Assembly (NCBI GenBank): GCA_946402945.1
Contig: CAMIYB010000003.1
Location: 1 to 64,000 of the forward strand
DNA length: 64,000 bases
Direction of reading: 5' to 3'
Source: an uncultured Bacteroidales bacterium
GTDB taxonomy: Bacteria; Bacteroidota; Bacteroidia; Bacteroidales; UBA932
The position numbers and the translations under genes are program-made. This document shows positions 41,590-48,092 of the stretch, piece after piece; positions within the stretch are counted from its first letter, which is position 1; the number at the start of each line of letters is the position of its first letter. Below the pieces are notes generated by a model. It had not been told where the DNA came from. It did no database searches and saw only the letters and a list, made by a program, of their open reading frames with translations.

Positions 41590-43784
41590 CTGGCCGTCCT
41601 CCCGGAATGATCCACCCGCACCTTACGGGTGAAAATATATTTGAACGACAGGCCGACCTTGGTGGGTCCGACCCAACTGAGGCGTCCGTCGTTCTGGTAA
41701 ATCAGATGATTGTCCCCCTGCGTGGCCTCGTAGTAGCGGAAACCGGTACCCATCCAGCCCAGGCCGAGGAAGGCCTCCATCCGCCAGCGCGGGCTGAGTT
41801 TCCAGCCGTAACCGTACAGGAGTGAAATGGCGCCGAACTCTCCCTGATAACCATTGTGGAGAGGTTCGACGTCGTAATAACCGCCGCTCAGTTCCAGACC
41901 CAGGAAATGCCCGCGGAGAATATCCATCGGGTCTTCCTTGTCCTTGCGGGAGAACCACCAGCGGGCGCCGAGATCCCACTTCAGCATTTCCCAGGCACGA
42001 GCGTTGTCGCGGGTCACCCACCAGGGGAAGGTGTATTCCGCATTGATGCTCCAGTTGTGCCCGATGGGGAAATCGAGGGAGATGTGCGGGGTAATCAAGA
42101 GGTCGGACACGACGTTGGTACCGGCGGCGAAGATGGGTTTCTTAATATAGAGCGGCGCAACATATTCCGGCTCGGGTTCCTGCGGGACGTCGAGCGGGGC
42201 GACGACAGCCAGGGTGTCGGTGAGGACAGCCGTGGTGTCGATAATTTCAATTTCATTGTCTCCGTCTTCAATCTCGATATCTTCCGCGACGGGGATCTCC
42301 GGAACCGGGGTGAGGGTGGCCGCCATGCCGGCACGGCGAAGTTGCGGGCAGATATTGTTGTAAACGTAATCCCAACTGGAGAGTTGGCGGAGTTTTTCCT
42401 CGCGGGCCTGTTCGGCCAGGTCGGCGTCGAGGATCTCCCCGAGGACCTCGCGGTCGGCCGCGGACAGATGCCCGTCCGTGGCGATCAGGCTGCGCAGGCC
42501 GTCCCAGTCCTCCCCGGCGTTGACGACTTCAATCTTGCCGGCCAGGGCAGGATAGGCCCGAAGGATGCGGTCACGCAGGGACTCGGCACGACGGAGGGCG
42601 AGGGCCTCGTTGTAAGAAACGGAGCCGTCCGGGGAGGCATAACCCGTAATGGTGATGCGGGAAATCTCCACGGTATCGCGGGCAAGCGCCGTCTCGATGG
42701 CCTTGATGGCATCGGCATTGGCCTCTTCGTCGAGGTCGGCGCGGCGGATGGCATAACGGACATGCTCATCTTTGCGAGGGGCGGCGGCACCCGCAGTCTG
42801 GGTATCGGTCTGGCCCTCAGCGGGCTGCGTTTCAGCGGCCTGCTGGCCTTCAACGGCCTGCGTCTCAGCGGCCTGCTGGCCTTCGGCGGTTTCTGCGGCA
42901 ACCTGGCCCTCGGTCACTTGCTGACCCTCGGCAGTCTGCTGACCCTCGGTCGTTCCAGCGGCAACCTGGCCCTCAGTCACATTCTGACCCTCGGCAGTCT
43001 GCTGACCCTCGGTCGTTCCAGCGACAACCTGCCCCCCGTTCTGTCCGACGGTGGAAACCGGAACAACGCCCGCCAGCGAATCGGCGTGCGGCTCGGAAAC
43101 GTGACCGGTCTGCGCAAGAGCGACCGTATCAGCAGCCGGAGCAAGGAGGGAATCCACTGCAGCAGAAGCAGTTGAATCGACTGTCGCAACAGCATCCGAC
43201 GCTTCGGAAGCGGCAGAGGGGAAGCGCAATTCGACAAAACGGAAATGGCGGAACCAGGTCCGGTAGAACTGCCTCCAGGCAGGGAGAGCGGCCAGTTTGC
43301 GCTCCTTGACATCGGGAGCCTGATCGGAATCGATGATGGAGATGAACTTCAGCCGGGACTCGGCGGACAACTGCCCGTCGGAGAGGACCGCGGCGCGGAG
43401 ATCATCCCAGGACTCGGCGTTCGGACGGAGCGTCACACGGCCGGAAAGGGAAGGATAGCGGGCGACAAGGTACTTGCGGACCGACTGGGCACGACGCCGG
43501 GAAAGCGCATAGTTGTAGTCGAAATTGCCTTCAGGGGAAGACCAGGCGCTCAGGGAAAGCGTGTCGGGCATGTCAACGGAGAGCAGGCTGTCGATCTGCT
43601 TCAGGACAAGGTCGTTGCCCATGTACTCCCGGTAGAGAACGGCGTCGTCAAAGGGGAAGAGCAGACGCTGCTTTATATCCTGGGCGCGCGTATAAAAAAA
43701 AGAACCCAAGAACAATACGAGCGAGAGGGCGCCTGCTTTTGCAGTCGCCGCCACGAGGCTGCGAAGTTGATTCTTGCGGTTCAT
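41586..43784 (-). CDS. DUF3575-containing OmpA-like protein, first gene of the fimbrial operon
   Basis: 732 residues with a signal peptide (about 1-35, ending YTRAQD). Two OmpA-like modules (about 75-190, with WSSPEGNFDYNYALSRRR, and about 385-500, with YASPDGSVSYNEALALRR) are separated by a low-complexity linker of 21-residue repeats rich in Gly, Gln, Glu and Thr. The C-terminal ~170 residues are a DUF3575 barrel (NVVSDLLITPHISLDFPIGH, ending VGLSFKYIFTRKV). DUF3575 proteins are usual in fimbrial loci of Bacteroidales and may anchor the fibre or its secretion to peptidoglycan. Preceded by a strong promoter. Confidence 0.88.
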   Translation of the reverse strand: MNRKNQLRSLVAATAKAGALSLVLFLGSFFYTRAQDIKQRLLFPFDDAVLYREYMGNDLVLKQIDSLLSVDMPDTLSLSAWSSPEGNFDYNYALSRRRAQSVRKYLVARYPSLSGRVTLRPNAESWDDLRAAVLSDGQLSAESRLKFISIIDSDQAPDVKERKLAALPAWRQFYRTWFRHFRFVELRFPSAASEASDAVATVDSTASAAVDSLLAPAADTVALAQTGHVSEPHADSLAGVVPVSTVGQNGGQVVAGTTEGQQTAEGQNVTEGQVAAGTTEGQQTAEGQQVTEGQVAAETAEGQQAAETQAVEGQQAAETQPAEGQTDTQTAGAAAPRKDEHVRYAIRRADLDEEANADAIKAIETALARDTVEISRITITGYASPDGSVSYNEALALRRAESLRDRILRAYPALAGKIEVVNAGEDWDGLRSLIATDGHLSAADREVLGEILDADLAEQAREEKLRQLSSWDYVYNNICPQLRRAGMAATLTPVPEIPVAEDIEIEDGDNEIEIIDTTAVLTDTLAVVAPLDVPQEPEPEYVAPLYIKKPIFAAGTNVVSDLLITPHISLDFPIGHNWSINAEYTFPWWVTRDNARAWEMLKWDLGARWWFSRKDKEDPMDILRGHFLGLELSGGYYDVEPLHNGYQGEFGAISLLYGYGWKLSPRWRMEAFLGLGWMGTGFRYYEATQGDNHLIYQNDGRLSWVGPTKVGLSFKYIFTRKVRVDHSGRTAR
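42899..43024 (-). repeat. Two near-identical 63-bp units in the linker of the DUF3575 protein
   Basis: Units 42899-42961 and 42962-43024 differ at only a few bases and encode a 21-residue repeat (one Gln-rich VTEGQVAAGTTEGQQTAEGQ-type unit). More diverged copies continue downstream to about 42786. Being in frame, the array could expand or contract. Confidence 0.85.
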
Positions 43785-43848
43785 TTTCTTATGGTTCGTC
43801 GGTTCCGAGTCAAAAAGCGGGCCAAAGCATTTTTTACGAAACCGGCTG

Positions 43849-43880
43849 CAAAGGTACGGCGAAAAAATTTATCTTCCAAA
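43849..43880 (-). promoter_or_regulatory. Promoter of the fimbrial operon
   Basis: On the minus strand TTTG (43880-43877), a 20-bp spacer and TACCTTTG (43856-43849) make a full consensus Bacteroidota promoter. The predicted leader to the ATG at 43784 is about 58 nt. Confidence 0.75.
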
Positions 43881-44123
43881 AATTATTTCATTTATTTGTA
43901 CAAGAAATTTCCAATTCATAAAAAGTTTTTCCGCGTCGGGGGAAGGAGGGGTGCGAAGAGCGGGCAAACACGCGTTACGCCGGTTTTAAGGTATTTAATG
44001 AGCACAGACGGCCTCTACTGTGCACGAAAACGTTTTAATAAAGAATCGCTGTTGTTCCGTCATGCCAGAAAAGTAAGGAGATTTTAAAGATTTTATAAAA
44101 AATTAATCTTTTTACAAGATATT

Positions 44124-44154
44124 TTTGGAAAAGCGAAAAATAATCGTACCTTTG
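44124..44154 (+). promoter_or_regulatory. Promoter of the membrane AraC regulator gene
   Basis: TTTG (44124-44127), a 19-bp spacer and TACCTTTG (44147-44154), a full consensus match. The ATG at 44177 lies about 16 nt after the predicted start. The -7 octamer is the same as in the divergent fimbrial promoter. Confidence 0.75.
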
Positions 44155-44176
44155 CGGGCAGATAATAACGTGAGCC

Positions 44177-45571
44177 ATGACTGGAACCTTACTCTTGTTT
44201 TTACCCGTCACTGCATGCATTTTCTGCATAGCGCAGCATGTGATGCTGGCGTCACGGACCGAAACCTTCTGGTCTTATACATCCCTGCTGCTGTTCAGCG
44301 GAATCTTCCTGCTGACAAGTTGCCTGTACACCAATCCGGATCCGCAGCCGGACACCCTGATCCTGCTTACCCTCTGCGCGCAGTTTGCGGCACCCTGCAT
44401 CATCCCCCTCGGCATCATCTACCTCCGGCAACTGCGCATGGGCCCGGCCATCCGGCATATAGACTATCTGTGGCTGATCTTCCCTATCGCGCTCCTGACA
44501 GCCGGTTCCGTGATTATATCCATTGTCGGCCAGGAGACCGCCGGGACCTTCCTCTGGTTGATATTTCGGGAAGGAGAGGACATCGCCCGCTCCTACAAGG
44601 GCGAAGTACTCTACAAACTATATATATGGAATGTACTCGTGTTCCGGGCTGTCCTGGGCTTCCAGATGCTGGTCCTGCTCATTTCCCTGTTTATTATCGC
44701 CCACAACGAAAAATTCCTTGTCCGGGACCTCTTCCGCTTCCTTTTCAAAGGAAAACGCATCCGGATCATCGCACTGCAATGCCTCCAGTTCTTTATGTGC
44801 ATCCTGGTTTTCGCCCCTCTATTCTTCCAACTGCGCATTTCCCACTCCTCAGGCGGTATTTTCATTTGGATCTTAAGCATTCTGGCAGCCGCCCTGATCT
44901 ATTTCCTGAGCTATTTTGCGCTGATGGGCGCCAGACGGACCATCAGCCTGAAAGAAATGAAAGACGCGCTGCGATACAACTTCTATCGGGGGGAAGAAGA
45001 AAAGGTCCTCGAAGGATTTTTCAACAATGTGGTGGAGAACGCCGATAAAGACGCCCTGGTACACCTCCAGGAAAGCCTCGACAAGAAACTCGACAACACT
45101 GAGAGGCATATTCCCCTGGAAGAGGAAGAAAAAACGCTGGGCGCAGAACTGTTAAAAGACAATGAAGCCGAAACGGAAGACGAACACGACCTTCTGCCCC
45201 GCTTCCGTCACATCATGAGGGAAAACAAACTCTTCCTGCAGACCAACCTGACGCTCGGGGACGTGGCGGAAGAGTTGCACAGCAACAAGACCTATATATC
45301 GAAACTGGTCAACAATACCTATAATATGGGATTTCCCGAACTGGTGAACACACTCCGCATCGACTACGCAGAACAATACATTCTCGAGCACAGGGAAGCA
45401 AAACAGGACGAAATTGCCACGGCCTGTGGATTCACCAGTGCATCATCCTTCAACAACATGTTCAAGAAGATGACGGGCATGACCCCGAAAGAGTGGGAAA
45501 GACACGCCACCACACGGGCCTATAGAAAGCACCTGCAGGTTACAAGTTCTAATGTAACAAATTCGAAATAA
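44177..45571 (+). CDS. Membrane-anchored AraC-family regulator, probable regulator of the fimbrial operon
   Basis: 464 residues. The first ~260 residues hold about seven membrane helices, ending near LSYFALMGARRTISLKEMKD. A cytoplasmic linker of about 90 residues is acidic and contains ERHIPLEEEEKTLG. The AraC domain lies at about 345-455: LGDVAEELHSNKTYISKLV is the first helix-turn-helix and IATACGFTSASSFNNMFKKMTG the second, with the PKEW end. It sits upstream of and divergent from the fimbrial operon, in the usual place of a local regulator. The layout resembles the regulator at 1-1090. Confidence 0.88.
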   Translation: MTGTLLLFLPVTACIFCIAQHVMLASRTETFWSYTSLLLFSGIFLLTSCLYTNPDPQPDTLILLTLCAQFAAPCIIPLGIIYLRQLRMGPAIRHIDYLWLIFPIALLTAGSVIISIVGQETAGTFLWLIFREGEDIARSYKGEVLYKLYIWNVLVFRAVLGFQMLVLLISLFIIAHNEKFLVRDLFRFLFKGKRIRIIALQCLQFFMCILVFAPLFFQLRISHSSGGIFIWILSILAAALIYFLSYFALMGARRTISLKEMKDALRYNFYRGEEEKVLEGFFNNVVENADKDALVHLQESLDKKLDNTERHIPLEEEEKTLGAELLKDNEAETEDEHDLLPRFRHIMRENKLFLQTNLTLGDVAEELHSNKTYISKLVNNTYNMGFPELVNTLRIDYAEQYILEHREAKQDEIATACGFTSASSFNNMFKKMTGMTPKEWERHATTRAYRKHLQVTSSNVTNSK

Positions 45572-46669
45572 TCAACGCTGAGCATATTCAGACGGTGATA
45601 CTCCGAAGAAAGCACGGAAAGCAGTCGAGAAATACGACTGCGTAGAAAAACCGCACTCGCGGGCAATCACCGCGATATTGGACTCCCCGGAAAGAAGCAT
45701 CTCGCTCGCCCGCTTCATCCGTTCCTCCTTCAGCAAAGCAGAGGGCGAAGTATTGGATTCGGCCTTGATCTTACGGGTCAGATGGACACGGGTGATACCC
45801 AGTTCCGCAGCGATCTGCTCAACCCCGAAATCAGGATCCGGATAGTGCTCCCTGATAATACCGACGACACGTTCCAAAAAAGCGGAGGGATCCTCGGGGA
45901 GCGTGCTCACCAGAGGGCGGGGCGCAGCAGGAAGCGCAGGTGACGAAGAAGGACGGGAAAGAGCAGGAGAAGGAGCCGCGGAGGCCTCCCGGGCGGAAGG
46001 GACCGGAGGAGTTGAAGGACTGGAAGAAGGCGGATCCTGGTGCGGGCGGGATACCTTCGAGAAAGATGTCACATCGGTCAGTCTCAAAGTCTCTTCACGG
46101 TCGCGATTATACGCCCGTTCACGCAAATACAGGAAGAGAGCCAAGCCGCAGAAAAGGAAGAGCAGAGCGGCTAAAAAATAGAGCCATAGGCCTGGACGGG
46201 ACGGTGCAACTATCTGATTATCAACCGATGTTACATTTTCAAAAGGTAACAGATTCGAATACTCGACTTCTCGCTCCTTCTCGATCTTCGGCTCCTTGCC
46301 CAGTGGAATAAAGCCCGAAAGCGACGTGTAGGCATATTGATGCCCCCGCACATTTGAGAAACAAACACGCCCGCTGGAATCGGCGGAGATGGACGTAAGC
46401 GAATCGCAATTCAACTGCCCGCCCGATACATTGTAGTCCATGCGCCTGCCATTGCGGCCAATCCGGACAAGCCCGCGAGAGGCCGTAGCAATCCAAAGGG
46501 AAGAATCTTTGGGATCCTGGACCATGCCGACGACTCCGGCCGGTTCCAATTCGCGAAGAATCCTGTAAACGCCCTGTTCGGGGGAAGGAAGTCCTTCTTC
46601 TGCCCGAAGCCCGAAGGAGAGAAGGCAGGAAAGGAAGAAAAGTCCTCCAATTAGGCGTTTGCGAAGCAT
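45572..46669 (-). CDS. AraC regulator with a miniature extracytoplasmic sensor (one-component HTCS-like)
   Basis: 365 residues. Signal peptide at 1-23, then a periplasmic part of about 130 residues containing SSLWIATASRGLVRIGRNG and SADSSGRVCFSNVRG, which look like two blades of the regulator-propeller fold of Bacteroidota hybrid sensors. One membrane helix lies near 160-182 (LYFLAALLFLFCGLALFLYL). A Pro/Ser/Ala linker (about 208-255) leads to an AraC domain (IAAELGITRVHLTRKI; IARECGFSTQSYFSTAF). The histidine kinase and receiver found in hybrid two-component systems are absent. Its stop codon abuts the stop of the convergent gene with no gap. No own promoter was recognised; it may share transcription with the gene at 46734-47963. 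Confidence 0.85.
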   Translation of the reverse strand: MLRKRLIGGLFFLSCLLSFGLRAEEGLPSPEQGVYRILRELEPAGVVGMVQDPKDSSLWIATASRGLVRIGRNGRRMDYNVSGGQLNCDSLTSISADSSGRVCFSNVRGHQYAYTSLSGFIPLGKEPKIEKEREVEYSNLLPFENVTSVDNQIVAPSRPGLWLYFLAALLFLFCGLALFLYLRERAYNRDREETLRLTDVTSFSKVSRPHQDPPSSSPSTPPVPSAREASAAPSPALSRPSSSPALPAAPRPLVSTLPEDPSAFLERVVGIIREHYPDPDFGVEQIAAELGITRVHLTRKIKAESNTSPSALLKEERMKRASEMLLSGESNIAVIARECGFSTQSYFSTAFRAFFGVSPSEYAQR

Positions 46670-46733
46670 TTCAGCAAAACAGGGTTAAAAACGATTACAG
46701 CGATTTCAGCGCAAAAATCAAGGCCAGAAGCCC

Positions 46734-47963
46734 TTACAATGCCGTATTTAAGCTGTCAGACGGCTCTTTTCCCGCTTCAGGAGCCGCTTCTCCCGCCCCG
46801 GAGGACGACCCCGCTGCCTGGGCGGCCTCTCTCGCGGACTTATCGTAGGAGGAAATCTCCGCGCGACGAAGATCCGCCATGTGGCCGGCAATCAGCCGGC
46901 GCCAGGTCTTCCCGTCGGAAAGGAGACGCAACTTTGCCTTCTTCGCCTCGGCTCCGAGCGAGGCATCGTCCAATATCCAGAGAACATCTTCGCGGTCGGG
47001 ACCGTCATAGTCACGGAGAACGGCGGCGCGCAAACCGGTCCAGTCTTCACCGTGGCTCCGGAGAAGGATGCGCTCGGAAGGAACACCCGCGCGCAGGAGG
47101 AGATCCCTTGCGGATTCAGCCCTGCGACGGGACAGACTCTCATTCTGGGAGAACCGGCCTTCCGGCGACGCCCAGGCATCCACGACAAAGACCGTCCCAA
47201 GCGAAGCGGCGTCCGAGGCAAGTTGATCCAGACGGGAGTCGGCCTCGAAAGAGGACTTACCCACCGCTGCCGGAAGGAACAATCCTCCGGAGCGTGACTT
47301 CCCTTCCAGAGCGGCAAGATCAGATGACGAGGCATCACCGGCGGCGGGGACATCCTCTGCCTGGCCGCTGCCGAAGACCAATTGCACATCGGCCTTTCGC
47401 AAAAGCGGGAAATTGCTCTTGTACAGGACATCCCAGGCTTCTCCGACCCAAAGGTCCTTCAGACGCTCCTCGCGATCCGCGCCGCGTGCCGTAACAATAG
47501 CCAGGGCTTCCTCCCTCCAAGGGTGGCTGGAGCGACGCAGATACTGCTCAACGCCCTCCCAGTCTTCGGAGACGACGACGGTCCGGATAAGCGAGTCCGG
47601 AAGTTGCGGATAACGGTCGCGCAACCACGATACCATATTGTCCGCGCGCTCGCGCGCGAGGCGCGCATTGACCGCCTGCGGACCGTCCGGAGAGGACGCG
47701 ACCCGCACCAGGACATACTGCAGCGGGAGCGCAGCGCCCTGCAGCGCGGCATCCAGCCCGTCGATGGCGGCGGCATTGCGACGATAAAGCGAATCGACGG
47801 CCTGCTTCCCGAAACGGAAGTGGAGCGACTGACGGACAATCTTCCGGGCCGGCTCCGCCGACCCGTCCGAAAGCGCTTCGGTGCCCCTGGCGGAAAAGCC
47901 TCCGCAGACGAGTCCGAGCAGGCACGTCAGCAGAAAAGGTAACACGGCGGGAAGGCGTTTCAT
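46734..47963 (-). CDS. Periplasmic/outer-membrane protein with two OmpA-like modules
   Basis: 409 residues from the ATG at 47963, the first codon with a signal peptide (MKRLPAVLPFLLTCLLGLVC) and a stop-limited frame; a longer frame overlaps pcrA. Module A (about 75-210) has VRVASSPDGPQAVNARLARERADNM and SEDWEGVEQYL. Module B (about 255-380) has VDAWASPEGRFSQNESLSRRRAES and HGEDWTGLRAAV, with the later RRLIAGHMADLRRAEIS. The same modules occur twice in the fimbrial DUF3575 protein. It is likely an accessory fimbrial or peptidoglycan-linked protein. The tail is rich in Ala, Glu and Ser (EAAQAAGSSSGAGEAAP). Confidence 0.82.
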   Translation of the reverse strand: MKRLPAVLPFLLTCLLGLVCGGFSARGTEALSDGSAEPARKIVRQSLHFRFGKQAVDSLYRRNAAAIDGLDAALQGAALPLQYVLVRVASSPDGPQAVNARLARERADNMVSWLRDRYPQLPDSLIRTVVVSEDWEGVEQYLRRSSHPWREEALAIVTARGADREERLKDLWVGEAWDVLYKSNFPLLRKADVQLVFGSGQAEDVPAAGDASSSDLAALEGKSRSGGLFLPAAVGKSSFEADSRLDQLASDAASLGTVFVVDAWASPEGRFSQNESLSRRRAESARDLLLRAGVPSERILLRSHGEDWTGLRAAVLRDYDGPDREDVLWILDDASLGAEAKKAKLRLLSDGKTWRRLIAGHMADLRRAEISSYDKSAREAAQAAGSSSGAGEAAPEAGKEPSDSLNTAL

Positions 47964-48056
47964 TTCTAAACAATTGTCCGTATTTGCAAATATCAACATA
48001 AATATTTGAAAATGCAACAAAAACTGCAAAATAGTAGCCCCAGAGGCCCAAAAAGA

Positions 48057-48088
48057 TTTCCACTTCTCAAAACTCTTTGCTAATTTCG
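48057..48088 (+). promoter_or_regulatory. Candidate promoter of the PcrA/UvrD helicase gene
   Basis: TTTC (48057-48060), a 20-bp spacer and TAATTTCG (48081-48088); both boxes differ from the consensus by one base. The -7 box ends 4 bp before the ATG at 48093, predicting an RNA with almost no leader. Confidence 0.4.
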
Positions 48089-48092
48089 CACT

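Larger units (their letters stand above)
43785..44176. other. 392-bp divergent intergenic region with two promoters
   Basis: An AT-rich region between the fimbrial operon and the membrane AraC gene. It contains a promoter in each direction (43849-43880 minus, 44124-44154 plus) and about 240 bp between them, the usual place for regulator binding. No small open reading frame or RNA gene could be supported. Confidence 0.75.
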
